Part shown: piece by piece, positions 10,425 through 23,400 of the stretch
Numbering within the stretch: the first letter of the stretch is position 1
Layout: each line of letters opens with the position of its first letter
The notes under the pieces: model-generated
Told to the model about the DNA's origin: nothing
Databases searched by the model: none
The model's input: only the letters and a program-made list of their open reading frames with translations
Assembly (NCBI GenBank): GCA_037039925.1
Contig: JAXRKP010000069.1
Location: forward strand, 225,001 to 289,000
Reading direction: 5' to 3'
Origin: Doris montereyensis
Lineage: Eukaryota; Mollusca; Gastropoda; Nudibranchia; Dorididae
Length of the DNA stretch: 64,000 bases
Translations under genes and position numbers: made by a program

Positions 10425-10975
10425 TATTTACATCAGATGGGGAAATGGACAGCGAAACGGAAACCAGAGAACGGAAGGCAAAAATGATCGCCTACCGACT
10501 AGCGCCCATCCTTTCCCATGAACACATCCCAATGGAGACAAAGAAACAAATCGTCAGATCGATTTTCATTCCAACTCTTTTGCTACCAGTGCCGAACCTG
10601 GACCTTCAATAAGGCACAGCAAAGCAAGATCACAGCATGCGAAATGAAAAGTCTCAGAAACGTATTAAACTTCACACACACACACAAAAAGACAAATAAA
10701 GAAATGTAGACATATAATCAAGAATGCAAGAGACAACAAGTCAAATGGTTTGGACAAGTCACGAGAATGGGGCTACAACAGCCAGCCTCCTCAAAGGCAT
10801 ATCAGACTGAGTTGTATGGACTCGAGGCAAGAGGAAGACCAAGGTAAAGATGGATCGACGGAGTCAAAGAGATCCTCCAAACGAACATGTCAATCCAAAA
10901 GACAACACACCTGACCTACGTCCGACAATTACATTTCCCCTCGACACCTTACGACATAAGATGACAGAAAAAAAG
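10425..10975 (+). mobile_element. LINE reverse transcriptase, right part of the split copy (degenerate)
   Basis: Begins FTSDGEMDSE, continues with AYRLAPILSHEHIP and a QCRTWTFNK motif (equivalent of GSETWTL in the intact relative at 42944), ITACEMKSLRNVLN, then after frame shifts WFGQVTRM and GLEARGRPR with a TAA right after, and WIDGVKEIL. This order (thumb, ETWT box, WFGH box, RGRP-RW box) is the C-terminal half of an RTE/craniofacial-development-protein-2-like LINE. An (AC)n insertion interrupts it near 10670-10690. Stops and shifts make it non-functional. Confidence 0.85.
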
Positions 10976-11990
10976 TAAGTAAATGACGGAGAGAGTCTTT
11001 TTTCCCCCCCACAAAGTCAGGTATCTCATGTTATAGACTAAACAATAACGGGGCCCAGGTGACTGATCCAACCTGTGTTGACAATGCCACCGGTGAAGGT
11101 TGCTTGCTAACCCTTTCAAAGATTTTTGAATAAGATTATTTTAACCACGAGTTAAACAGTCCACCGTCTTGATGGAACCAAAGCACTGTTCGAATTAGGA
11201 AAATTACGAGTTGAGTTCCTGAATTCAAATTCTAGTGTTGTAGTATACCATTTAAACACACACTTATCACTCAATGGGCCAACTCGATAAATGATAAATA
11301 GTCCACCTCGGGTAAAAATAACAAAAGGGGGGAGGGGGCGGTGAGGAGGAGGGGGACAATAATACACGTAATACTAATATTGAACATTTATGTAACGCTG
11401 AAATCCCATATCAGGAGTAGACTTTATGCTCTTACAGTCTCATGAAGAAGAAAAAAACCTTTAATGAAGACGCAACTAAGTGCCGCACAGAACTATAGTC
11501 CTACTTCTAAGAAGTCTGGACTAGGCCCAGTATGTGTTTTCCATTATCATTAAGATAGAAAATATAACAACATATAAAAGGGCATTAAATGGAGTTTTTG
11601 GTGAAGATATTATTATTGCTCCTAGTAGCATAATTGCCAACTTGTTGCTTAAAAGCGGATTTGTACGTGTGTTTTTTTTCTCTCATGTTTTAAAAAATGT
11701 AGATTGCTTGCTTTTTGTGTCTTTTTTGGGGGGGTGTTTGTGGGTTGTGTTTTTTGGGGGGGGGGTTGTGAGTGTTTCTCCTGTCCACATTAAGTTTTGT
11801 TAGTATTTTCAAATTTTACACCGGTTTTTTTTCTCTTTCAAATGTTTTTGGCAAGCAATCTCACATTTTTGTCTGTTCATGGCGTTTTCCTGCTGCTCTG
11901 CAGTGGGCTACTTGGGTGTCTTGAGAGCCTTATAGCACCAGATGCAATCCTTGTACTAGAAATTGATAAAAAAATCACAGACGAATGTAA
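10976..11990. other. No gene recognised
   Basis: Intergenic DNA with C-, G- and T-homopolymer runs (for example eleven-plus G near 11755) and short unrelated open frames. No motif or repeat match within the window was found. Confidence 0.55.
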
Positions 11991-12020
11991 CTATCTGTAA
12001 TCAATAAGTAGTTTACACAC

Positions 12021-12384
12021 ATCATACATACATACATACATACATACATACATACATACATACATACATACATACATACATACATACATACATACATACA
12101 TACATACATACATACATACATACATACATACATACATACATTACGTACGTACATACACACATACATACATACATACATACATACATACATACATACATAC
12201 ATACATACGTACATACATACACACATACATACATATATACATTATACATACATACATACATACATACATACATACATACATACATACACACATACATATA
12301 TACATATACATACATACATACATACATACGTACATACATACACACATACATACATATACATACAGACAGACATACATACATACT
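12021..12384. repeat. (CATA)n microsatellite, long, interrupted
   Basis: About 85 CATA/CATACA units with interruptions such as TTACGTACGTAC near 12140 and ACATACACACATAC. Minus-strand MYVC-repeat frames are artefacts. Confidence 0.97.
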
Positions 12385-12539
12385 TACCATCATCTATAAA
12401 ATTATTATCACTACCATCACCAGCTTCATTATCATCACCACTCTTTTGAAGTATTAATCATTGCAATGGTTACGTATGTATTAGAATTATTTTTTTTTAT
12501 GTGTGTTATGTTATACATATTTTAATGTCAATGCTTAAA

Positions 12540-12735
12540 TGTGCGTAGGCTGTTTGTGTGTGAAGAATAATTTATTTATAGTAAAATTGTATTTCATATT
12601 GTATTGAAGGTATAAATCAAAACAATGGGCCACTTTTGGACATAAAATTGTATCTTATCTTATCTCACCTCACCTCATCTCACCTCATCTCATCTCATCT
12701 CATCTCATCTCATCTCATCTTATCTCATCTTATCT
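12540..12735 (+). mobile_element. Probable retroposon 3' end with pentamer tail
   Basis: ATGGGCCACTTTTGGACATAA at about 12626 is followed by AAATTGTATCTTATCTTATC and a long TCATC/TCACC pentamer array. A conserved 3' UTR plus pentanucleotide tail is the usual 3' end of an invertebrate CR1-like LINE. No coding part is visible upstream. Confidence 0.5.
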
Positions 12736-12890
12736 TATACATACATACATGCAAAAAATACATACATACATACATACATATATACATACACACATACATA
12801 TATATACACACATACATATATATACACACACATACATACACAGACAGACAGACAGACAGACAGACATACAGACATATATACATATAATTA
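12736..12890. repeat. (CATA)/(CAGA) microsatellite
   Basis: Mixed tetranucleotide runs CATA, ATACAC and CAGA following the pentamer tail. Confidence 0.92.
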
Positions 12891-13203
12891 TACATCTACA
12901 TACACACTTGTGCCCACACGTCTGCATACAAACCGGGGGGGGGGAAACTAGGACGAACCTCTGAAAGGAAGAACACACAAAAGTAGAAACGCTGTTTATT
13001 ATTGTACCCTTCACAGCGGCAGCCTAACATTCACTCCGTCCCACCTTAGAATAAATAAATCTTGGTAACGATGCATGCCGTAAAGCTTAAAGTCTCGTGA
13101 ACTCTGTACAGTATAATTTGTTTGTTTGTAGACACACCTGCGTCTGCATGCAAAGGCCGTTTACTGTAAAAACTTCTCATCGCAGCGACACACGTCGCAA
13201 TTT
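12891..13203. other. No gene recognised
   Basis: A G-run at about 12934-12943, then unremarkable intergenic DNA leading into a GT microsatellite at 13204-13247. Confidence 0.5.
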
Positions 13204-13247
13204 TGGTGTGTGTGTGTGTGTGTGTGTGCGTGTGTGTGTGTGTGTTT
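13204..13247. repeat. (GT)n microsatellite
   Basis: GT run with a single GC interruption. Confidence 0.93.
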
Positions 13248-13296
13248 TTGTCGTGTGGGATTAAAGAGAACGTCCGTACCGAATTTACTGCCTTAA

Positions 13297-13650
13297 TTAA
13301 TTTGATTTGGTTTTACCCACATCCACCACTAAGATAATCTCCGGGTTGTTGGGGGTTTTTCTGGGTAGGATTTTTTTAAATTTTGCCCAGACTGCCCTGT
13401 GAACAGCCAAGGGATCGTTTAACGTGCATAGTATTGTGATCTGCACACAGGACCTCCTTTTGATCGTACATCTCCGATGGGACTAGGTGTCGATCCACCT
13501 ACCTGGATCTGGGCGGCCGGGGTGGGGGTGGGGTAGGGGGGGGTATTTTTACTCGAGAAAAAACTCGAGGAATTTGTTCAACCTGCTGGGGCTTGAACCT
13601 ACGATCTTCCTGTTGGTTGAGAGGCTGACACCTTGTCTCGGGACTACCTG
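13297..13650 (-). mobile_element. SINE family B copy, near full length
   Basis: On the minus strand a tRNA-like head (CAACCAACAGGAAGATCGTA followed by B box GGTTCAAGCCCC) leads into TCGAGTAAAAATACCCCC, a core with GGTGGATCGAC-like sequence, then GTGTGCAGATCACAATACTA, GTTAAACGATCCCTTGGCTG and an end at GTGGGTAAAACCAAATCAAA. The second half matches 16704-16974 on the + strand, which defines the family. Confidence 0.82.
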
Positions 13651-13714
13651 TTCCACCCTCCCCCCGAATTTACCACCTCTTCCAGAGTGATTTATGAACA
13701 GGAGTTATTGTAAC

Positions 13715-14715
<1,001 letters not shown>

Positions 14716-15204
14716 ACCAAACTTCTGTGTGATGGAGTTAAGAAATTCCTCTTTTATTTTGTGATTTTAAAACAAATTGGTCAAACTGTGTCGTGTTGCT
14801 GTTTTCATACTCCTTAGTTTCTTTCTTGATGGGAGAAATCGGTTGCTTTTTTTGGTTTCAAGTTGACAATGTCTTTGCTTGTGTATAATATGTGTGTATG
14901 TATGTATATGCACGCGATTATGTATGTATGTACGCGTGTATGTGGTTAACTGCGGTCTCTTCTCTCTTTTCTTTATTTGGGTCAGTCCTTAGAGGACTTG
15001 TTCGTTGGATTTTCGTAGTGGGGAATGGATGAAGGCATGAAATAAATTTGCCTAGACTTCAATGCTGTGCGTGTGTGTTGTGTGTCTGTGTGTGCGCGCG
15101 TTTCTCAATAGAGTCATAGCCATGACTTACATTATAACCTGTGTTACTGTTACTATTTTCAGGGTTTATGACTCGTCTATCATACCTTTTCGTTGTCGTT
15201 GTAG
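14716..15204. other. No gene recognised
   Basis: T-rich intergenic sequence with short TGTA and GTGT runs around 14890-14940 and 15065-15100. Confidence 0.5.
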
Positions 15205-15430
15205 GGTGTGTTGTGGCAGACGCTGTTGGTAGAATCTTATTTATTTTCTATTATGTTTCTCGAGTTGGTGTGGGGTTTTGGCAGGGGACGGGGGGGGGGG
15301 GATGGGGTGCATAAAATGTGCGGGTGCTTGGCGGGTGTTACTGATATTTTTTTTTCCTTTCACTCTTTCTCATGTCTTTCTTTCATATTGCTGTTGTCTT
15401 TAAATTCACCCCGAGTCATCGCATAATACT
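15205..15430 (+). repeat. Family F element
   Basis: Divergent copy with an inserted G-rich segment at about 15280-15300. The landmarks TTTCATATTGCTGTTG and AAATTCACCCCGAGTCATC are clear. Confidence 0.7.
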
Positions 15431-16029
15431 AATACTACTACGTGTCGCGACAACAACAACAACAACAAAAAGTAACCCATTTGCGTCATGATTGTGAGAG
15501 GACTAGTTTTATTTAAAATGTTGACACATGATACACGATACTAGGATAGTTGTAAAAAACAAGGTGCGTTGTTTCAAATAGCCATCTCGTCACATTCACA
15601 GATTACGCCTGTTTGAATTTCAGACTACGAATTCAGCCTCTCCGCTTTCTACAGAGAACATTCATTGCAATCATATTACATTGCATTCCAACGGCATTCG
15701 TCGACATCATCGTGAAACGTCATTAAATGACGTCACACATCTTTGTGCCCATTTTCAGTTCTTTCTTCATTGTGTGTGTGCGTTATTTTTAGAATCAATT
15801 TGCTTTTCCAAGTTGTCAAAGGATAGTATCGAAGTTGTCAGTTTGAAGCAATTTTTTTTGTATGTTTTTGTTTGTTTGTATTCCTCATAAGTAAAAGATC
15901 TCTTGAGAATTTTTTTCATGAAACTTTGGATGCCTTGTCCACAACTATTCAAGTTAGCATGTGCTAAATTTTACCATTCCATCTCATCGAGTTTGGGTGT
16001 AATGACATGCAACGTGGGTTACCCTTTGT

Positions 16030-16142
16030 TGCGATACCCTGTATTATGGTGTACTGGGTAAACTTCAATGAACCAAAGCACGAAAGAATAAATATATATG
16101 TTGTTTAACCGTTTCCTCTTAATTTACCTTGTGATCACTGCA
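16030..16142 (+). repeat. Family F element interrupted by a SINE
   Basis: Landmarks GTGTACTGGGTAAACTTCAA (3' end of one copy) and GTTTCCTCTTAATTTACC then TGTGATCACTGCA. The second copy resumes after the SINE at 16446 as TGATCACTGCACCATGGTG and TGGTAAACTCCAAT. Confidence 0.8.
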
Positions 16143-16445
16143 GTAGTAAGTCAAGTTCCTTCGAGGCCATTATGGCTCATAGAATCGGAGCTTATCCCGG
16201 TTTCTATAGCGTGAAGCGGAAGAGGTGATTATAATCACCCCCTGGACATGAACGCTAGTCTGACACAGGTTTTTACTCCCAATCTAGTGCTTGTACCCAT
16301 TTTGCACCTGGGTCGAGTGGTGAAAATGCGTGTTAAATGTCTTTTCCAAGGAACACAACGTCGGGCATGGCGTTGCCAGGATTCAAACTCAGGACCTTAT
16401 GATCCCTAGTCCGACAGCCTAACTACTCGACCACCGACGCCACTA
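16143..16445 (-). mobile_element. SINE family A copy with 11-bp target-site duplication
   Basis: TGATCACTGCA occurs at 16132-16142 and 16446-16456, exactly flanking the insertion into a family F element. On the minus strand the tRNA-like head has A box GGTGGTCGAGTAGTTAGG, B box GAGTTTGAATCCTGG, core CACTCGACCCAGGTGCAAAA and GGGAGTAAAAACCTGTGTCA, then a near-palindromic GGTGATTATAATCACC and a 3' end at GGAACTTGACTTACTACT. This copy proves the family's boundaries. Confidence 0.93.
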
Positions 16446-16564
16446 TGATCACTGCACCATGGTGAATTTGGTAAACTCCAATCAGTGGCCTTGCATACAT
16501 CACATTCTTGCCACATTCTTGCCTCGCATGACTAGCATCATTGATGTTGCCTTAACAGCACACG

Positions 16565-16708
<144 letters not shown>

Positions 16709-16976
16709 TACTCAGTCGTTCGGGCCCCGTTAACGGTTGGAAAAATGTTCTCGAGTTTTGTCAAGCAAAATCTATATACCCCCTGGTCCAGGTGGGTGAA
16801 TCGACGCCTAGACCCATCGGAGACAAGCGATAAACAGGAGGTTCCGTGTGCAGATCACAACACTGTACGTTAAAGACCCTCGGCTGTTTATATGTTTGTC
16901 CGGGCACAATTAAAAATCCTACCAAAAACCCCGAGATTACCTTAGTTGTGAATGTGGGTAAATCAAATCAAACAAA
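16709..16976 (+). mobile_element. SINE family B copy, 5' truncated
   Basis: Contains CTGGTCCAGGTGGGTGAATC, GGTTCCGTGTGCAGATCACA, CGTTAAAGACCCTCGGCTG, CCTACCAAAAACCCCGAGAT and ends GTGGGTAAATCAAATCAAAC, the same string that ends the copy at 13297-13650. The tRNA-like head is missing, and CT microsatellites abut both ends. Confidence 0.85.
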
Positions 16977-17486
<510 letters not shown>

Positions 17487-17539
17487 AGGAGGGCCTTCAT
17501 CGATTCCTGTCAGTTAGCAGATGTGTCATTTTTACCTGA

Positions 17540-17720
17540 CATTGTGCTGATGTAAAGTGGGTGGTTGGAATGGTGCTGTTAGTATATTGTAGTATGTCTT
17601 CATTCATTCCTTTTCACTCTTTTGCTAATCTTTCATCTCGCTATTTCTTTCTTAATTCACTCTGAGATCACCGCATATTATGGAGGACGGTGGGTAATTT
17701 CAATGAAGCAAAGTCTTTGA
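17540..17720 (+). repeat. Family F element
   Basis: Landmarks ATCTTTCATCTCGCTATTTC, TTAATTCACTCTGAGATCAC and GGTAATTTCAATGAAGCAAA. Confidence 0.85.
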
Positions 17721-17849
17721 ATGGACATTTTTCTCACAACCCCGAATGTTTAAGGGTTTTCGCTTGTTCGTTTGTTGTCGCTATGGTCTTCTTCTTTTTT
17801 TCTTTCTGTTGGGGTGGTGGTAGTGTTCTTATTATCCTTTCGCCACACG

Positions 17850-18005
17850 CGTGGGCGGTTGGTGGGACCTGTTGGTAGATCCCACTTCTTTTCTTTCTTT
17901 CATTCTTTTATTTAAATCTTTCATCTAGTTTTTTCGCCTTCTTAATTCACCCTGAAATCACTGCATATGGTGGACTTGGTAAATTTCATCGAAACAAACA
18001 AACCG
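17850..18005 (+). repeat. Family F element
   Basis: Landmarks CGGTTGGTGGGACCTG, CCCACTTCTTTTCTTTC, TTAATTCACCCTGAAATCAC and GGTAAATTTCATCGAAACAA. Confidence 0.87.
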
Positions 18006-18109
18006 ACTCAGACTCCCATTTGAATCTTTCTTTACCCTTGGGATCCAATCAAGAGCCACCTGAGCGCTTTTCATAAAGGCAGGAGTACGCACGCGCGCTT
18101 ACAGTTACA

Positions 18110-18110
<1 letters not shown>

Positions 18111-18198
<88 letters not shown>

Positions 18199-18280
18199 AC
18201 TCTCTCAAATTGGTCATACACTTACACACACATGCATTCACACACGTACAATCACACACACACACACACACACACACAGC
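18111..18280. repeat. (CT)n and (AC)n microsatellites
   Basis: CT run 18111-18196, then ACAC runs to about 18280. Confidence 0.95.
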
Positions 18281-18699
18281 CTCAAATTGGTCAAGAGCTG
18301 GCTGGCTGGCGCTGCATCAGACTGGGCACCTCTGCTGTCTATGCATGCTAACGCCTTTCACTTTCACTGTCACTCATGAATCACCCCCCCTTTATTAAAG
18401 ACCACCCACCCTCACTCATTACATCTCAATGGTGTCACTCCTATTTAGTTTGACGTCTCAGCGCTAGTGACGCAAGTCACTTGCATTTAATTATATACTT
18501 CTCTCACCATTGCTACGTCTTACTAAGTAAAGATCCTCACCCTGGTGGTGGAATAACATGAACACGTGCTTATGAGTCAGAGTCATCCGGGTTTTAATGG
18601 CAAACAGCAGCTAGTCGTTGATACGTCACACTCACTAGAACTTGCCAGTTGCCAGCCCTTTTCTCTTTTCTCTTACTTACCTGCGCTTTGCCTCGATTG

Positions 18700-18990
18700 G
18701 TCAAAATAATTGTGATGTCACAATATCATTGTTGTAAAATTTGTGTGATTTTACAACTATAATTATAAATTATAGTCAAAATTGTGATGTCACAATATAT
18801 TGATGGTTAAAATTGTGATTTCTCAATATATTTATAGTCTAAGTTGTGATTTCACGATAGTATGATATAGTCAAAATTGTGATTTCACAATATGATTATA
18901 GTCAAAATTGTCATTTCACAATAAAATCAGTCAAAATTGTCCCTTCGCAATAAAATCATAGTCAATATTATCATTTGACAATATATTTAC
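18700..18990. repeat. Palindrome-rich degenerate tandem array
   Basis: Seven to eight units of roughly 35-40 bp, each centred on an inverted repeat related to ATTGTGATGTCACAAT (exact at 18709-18724 and 18781-18796) joined by ATAGTCAAA. A second perfect hairpin GTTGTAAAAT/ATTTTACAAC lies at about 18733-18759. The core TGATGTCA resembles a CREB/ATF site. Any regulatory role is inference. Confidence 0.8.
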
Positions 18991-19169
18991 AAATAGAACA
19001 CATAAGTTAATATACTACAAGAGGGTCACTGTTTTGAAAACTTAATCGATTCTTTTGGTGACCGCTATCAGCTGTCGTGACACTGATCTAATAAACGTCC
19101 AAAGTTACACATTGATATTATCTTCTTTGTGTATGATTTTGTTAAGAGATTTCAAGCCATGATGCAATG

Positions 19170-19257
19170 TGTGTGTATTGTATGTATGTATGTACGTACG
19201 TATGTATGTATTTATGCATGTTTGTTTGTATGAATGTTTGTTTGCCAGTCAGTCTAT

Positions 19258-19292
<35 letters not shown>
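19170..19292. repeat. (TATG)n and (GT)n microsatellites
   Basis: TATG/TACG runs at about 19180-19240 and a GT run at 19260-19291. Confidence 0.9.
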
Positions 19293-19293
<1 letters not shown>

Positions 19294-19519
19294 TCTAGTG
19301 TTGCGGGTATTGGTCCCAGTTGTGTAGTGATACTTATTGCTGCCCTCTGTTGTTAAATGGTCAGTACATGTATTTGAACCTTGACCTGGTGGGAGATTGC
19401 ATTATGTTTTTAACTTGTTTTATATGATCAACCACTTGACTTCTGGGAGATAGTGTGGTTTGTTGGCGAGGACGACAGTGGCAGGCTCATCGACTGCACA
19501 TTATTTATCCACCCCCCCC

Positions 19520-19650
19520 CCGCCCCCCCAGCAGTTCATTTCATTCAAAGTCCTCAACTCCCTGGATAGTATTATAGTACAGCTTTACTTGTAGCTGTGG
19601 GTCTCATTCGCACCTGAGTCACGTGAGGAAAGCAGAGTGAAGTATCGTTC
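19520..19650 (-). mobile_element. SINE family C copy, partial
   Basis: On the minus strand TTCACTCTGCTTTCCTCACG, TGACTCAGGTGCGAATGAG and CCAGGGAGTTGAGGACTTTG match the copies at 35455-35860 and 45840-46010. Confidence 0.75.
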
Positions 19651-19844
19651 CTTTTGGGAAGGGTAAATTCTAATGAAAATAGCAAACAAATCTTTAGAAA
19701 TAGTGAATTAGGTTATCTGTCCATCTCTTCACCTGTCTATCACCCTGTTTTTCTTCTCTCTTTTTCTTTTTCTCCTTTGATTTTGTGGCTTCATTCATTC
19801 CAATGTCATGTCGATTTTTTACCCATAGTTTTCTTTTCTCTTTC

Positions 19845-19985
19845 TCTTTGTGGTGGACGGTCGTCGGGAGCTACTGGTCTTCTTGCCTTTCATTCTTTCA
19901 TATTTTTTTATCTTGTTTTTGCTTCTTATTTCGCCCCGCGATGGATGGGGGGTGAATTGCAATCAAGCAAATAAAAAGCAACTAG
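19845..19985 (+). repeat. Family F element
   Basis: Landmarks TCTTCTTGCCTTTCATTC, TTCATATTTTTTTATCTTG and GGTGAATTGCAATCAAGC. It lies about 350 bp upstream of the first recognised ITPK1 exon. Confidence 0.7.
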
Positions 19986-20331
19986 ACTATATCTTCCACT
20001 GGTGCCATTGAAATATTATTGTTGGGTAATAATAAATGACACGTCGTGCTGGGTTAAAGGGAATGTATGTTCTCTTCCCATGGTTTTGGTATCTGAAGGG
20101 TCGTTTTGGGGCCAGAGAGGATGGAGGGTGACTAAAGAGTTGGGAGTGTTGGTCTTGGTACAGTTATGTCCCTTTATCACATTTATCTCATCTGCCACTG
20201 CTCATGTTTAATGTTTGAACTTGTTGTCATGACCGAGATCCACCACCACCACCACCACCACCACCACCACTGTTCAGTTTGTGATACTTCAGCTTTGCTA
20301 AGATACATTACTTTTCTTTGTATGTTGACAG

Positions 20332-20457
20332 ATTGACCTCAAGCAGTCTTTGGAAGTCCAAGGCCCCTTTCACCTACTGGTCCATAAGGTCACTGACATT
20401 CTAGCTAAGGCCATCCATGGTGACCAGAAATCCCAGGCTGCTATTCAAAATTTAGAG
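20332..20457 (+). CDS. ITPK1: ITPK1 exon, inositol-binding N-terminal lobe
   Basis: 42 codons, phase 0 at both ends, acceptor TGTTGACAG and donor GAG|GTAGGT. Encodes EVQGPFHLLVHKVTDILAKA, matching the family's EQGP-HKLTD segment. This is the first exon that can be recognised. Confidence 0.93.
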
Positions 20458-23400
20458 GTAGGTCTCCTTTTCAAAATGAAATAAATGCAAACAGATTTTG
20501 ACCAAAAAAACGAAAAACAAAACAAAGTAACAGCCTAAAAGTAAAAGAGGTCATTTTTTTTTTTTAAATGTATGCAGCAATGGTGTTTGGCCATAGCCGT
20601 GGTTTCCTAGAAATGTTCCTGATCTCTGCTGTTTTTTCATTTGACTATTGCCCGCCCTGACAAAAAAAACAAGAAGAAAAGTTAGAGCTGACTGAGATGA
20701 AGATGCTGCAGTTCTTCTTGGGTGTGTCAAGGTTGGATAAGATTGGAATGAACACATCCGAGGGAAATCCAAGTAGGTAGGCTATGAAACAAAGTTAGGG
20801 AAAGCAGGCTGAGATGGTACAGACATGTGAAGAGAAGGGATATGGAATATATTCGACAGAAGATGTTGCGGATGGACATATTGGGCAGGAGGAAGAAGGG
20901 AAGACCAAAACGAAGATATATGGATATGATGCAGGCAGTTCGTTGATGCAGGAGATGGGAACGAACGGGATAGGATAAAGTGGAGAAAGATGATCTGCTA
21001 TGGTTACTCCTAACGGTAAAAAGAAAAGACGAAGAAGAAGAAAATGTAGGAGACTTATTCAAAGAATATTTTTCTTGGTCGTTCAGTTTTCAGGAAGCAG
21101 ATGCTTTGAAAACTTGCCTTTTTTTTATATGCTCATTGGCAAATGTGAGATTTTGGTTGAAATGATCTTCATGAGAAGTGAAGAAAATAAATGTCTACGA
21201 GGTAGTGTTAACTTTCTTACTGAGCTCATTCTTGATTCCATCATTGATCCAATTATTACATACAAACTCAGACTCATTTCCTTACACATTATGCAATTTA
21301 TGGAGAGACAAATTTCCACTTTTAAGGTAGCATTCTTACAGCTCAGACCTATCCCAACACTGACAATGGGACTTACGAACAATGGAGACCATGATAACAT
21401 GATAAACTATTGAATTGTGTTTCTCAAAAGTTGACTTCAGACTTTGAAACACTTTTGTATTTTGAAATTGCTCTTGCTCAATATAAGATAACATCAGACT
21501 AGCTATCACTCTATTGTCCTTATGTGTATTGTTGTATGAAATCAAGGAGACACACAAATGCGATAGCTGACATAGCCGTGGTTTCCTAGAAACGGTCCTG
21601 ATCTCTGCTGGGTTTTTTTATTTGACTATTATGTGAACAGCCGTGTCCCATCTTTTTCAGGTCTTTATCTTTATCTCTTCTCCATGTGGATCTTGGTCTA
21701 CATCTTTTTCATTTTCCCTGTCGGCTCCATTTTAAGATTTGTCTTGTTATGTCAATTGGTGGTTTCCCCATAATGTGCCTGTCCCATCTCCATCTTCTTC
21801 CTGTCATTTCCAGCTCTATATGCTATTGCTTTGTTTTTCTCCAGATGTCTTCATTTCTTATTGTATCTGGCCAGTGGATCTTAAGAATATTTCTTCGGCA
21901 GTTGTTGACGAATGATTGTAGCTTATTGATTGTTTCTTTTGTTAGTTTTTAAGTTTCCGATCTCTATATAAGGATGCTCTTGACATTCATATTGAAAATA
22001 CTAATCTTGAAAAAGACGGGACACAGTTGGACAGGGGTGGAGACAACAGCCCAGGAGAGAGGCAGATGGAGGACGCTTCTTGGTGGCTAATACCCACAAT
22101 CAGGGTGAAACGGCGGATGGATGATGATGATGATGTGAACCACTACTTAGCCGTGGTAGTGATGGGAATTGGGATAAGAAAGTGTCATGACACTTTATCA
22201 GCAGTCCATTTTATCTATAAAAAAACTTGAGAACATTTTTCAACTATTGAGGCTTGAACCCACAACCTTTTGGTTTGAGAGACCAACATTTTGCCCCTGG
22301 ACCTCCATTTCATTTGCGATGGTCTGCCCTTATCTGTTCTAAACTGATAAATGGCAAAAACTGTAATTTAATACTCCTTTGCAGAGCAGAATGCAATGTT
22401 TTAAAACATTGAACAAAATAAGAGAAATTTCTTTAAAAGATAATAATACAAATTTAACTTTTTAAAGTATTTTTATCGATAAAACAACAATTTTAGATCT
22501 GGTGTTAACTGTACATGAAAAGCATGATTAATTGACTTGGTTTTTGCAAAATAAGATAGTAATTTGATAATGTGTGCTTATATGTGATAGCAGTTTACAA
22601 GACATGATGTTTCTTCTTTTTAAATGCTCTAATGTATTTTTTTTCCTAATTTTCTTTCCAGATATCCAGAGTGTGTGGTGTTAGATCCACAGACAGCATT
22701 TTGGACCGATCAATATCAGCAGGTCTCTAACTCCGATTTGATTAAAGGTCTGTATTGCCCACTGGTATCCTTTTGATTTCAAAGCATGATTGGAATTGAG
22801 TTTGTCATTGGTTGGAATGGGGATGAATTTGTGCAATGGGGATGAAGATTGGTTGAATGTGGGGATAATTTGCATTGGTTGGAATGGGGATCTGTGCATT
22901 GGTTGGAATGTGATGGAATGGGGATGTAGTTGGAATGGGGATGAATGTGTGCATTGGTTGGAATGGGGATGAATGAATGTGCATTGGTTGAATGGGATGA
23001 ATGTGTGCATTGGTTGGAATGGGGATGAATGTGTGCATTGGTTGGAATGGGATGAATGTATTGGTTGGAATGCATTTTGGAATGGGGATGAATGTGTGCT
23101 TCTGAATGTCCAGGCCTGCATTGGTTGGAATGGGGATGAATGTGTAAATGCCATTGGCTGGAAATATGGAATGGGGATATGTGCATTGGTTGGAATGGGG
23201 ATTTTGGAATCTGCATTGGTTGGAATGGGGATGAATTTGTGCATTTTGGAATGGGGGATGAATGTGTGCATTGGTTGGAATGGGGATGAATGTGTGCATT
23301 GGTTGGAATGGGGATGAATGTTTGCATTGGTTGGAATGGGATGAATGTTTGCATTGGTTGGAATGGGGATGAATGTGTGCATTGGTTGGAATGGGGATGA

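Noticed and set aside
11975..12393. MYVCMYVC open frames
   Set aside because: Translation of (CATA)n on the minus strand.
20820..20850. Possible ITPK1 microexon reading EYI
   Set aside because: The sequence belongs to the LINE C-terminal frame (RRDMEYIRQ) and lacks AG/GT borders at the right distance.
21000..21413. 137-codon + strand open frame in the ITPK1 intron
   Set aside because: Basic lysine/arginine-rich start from an A/G-rich stretch; no recognisable domain, and it lies between LINE fragments.
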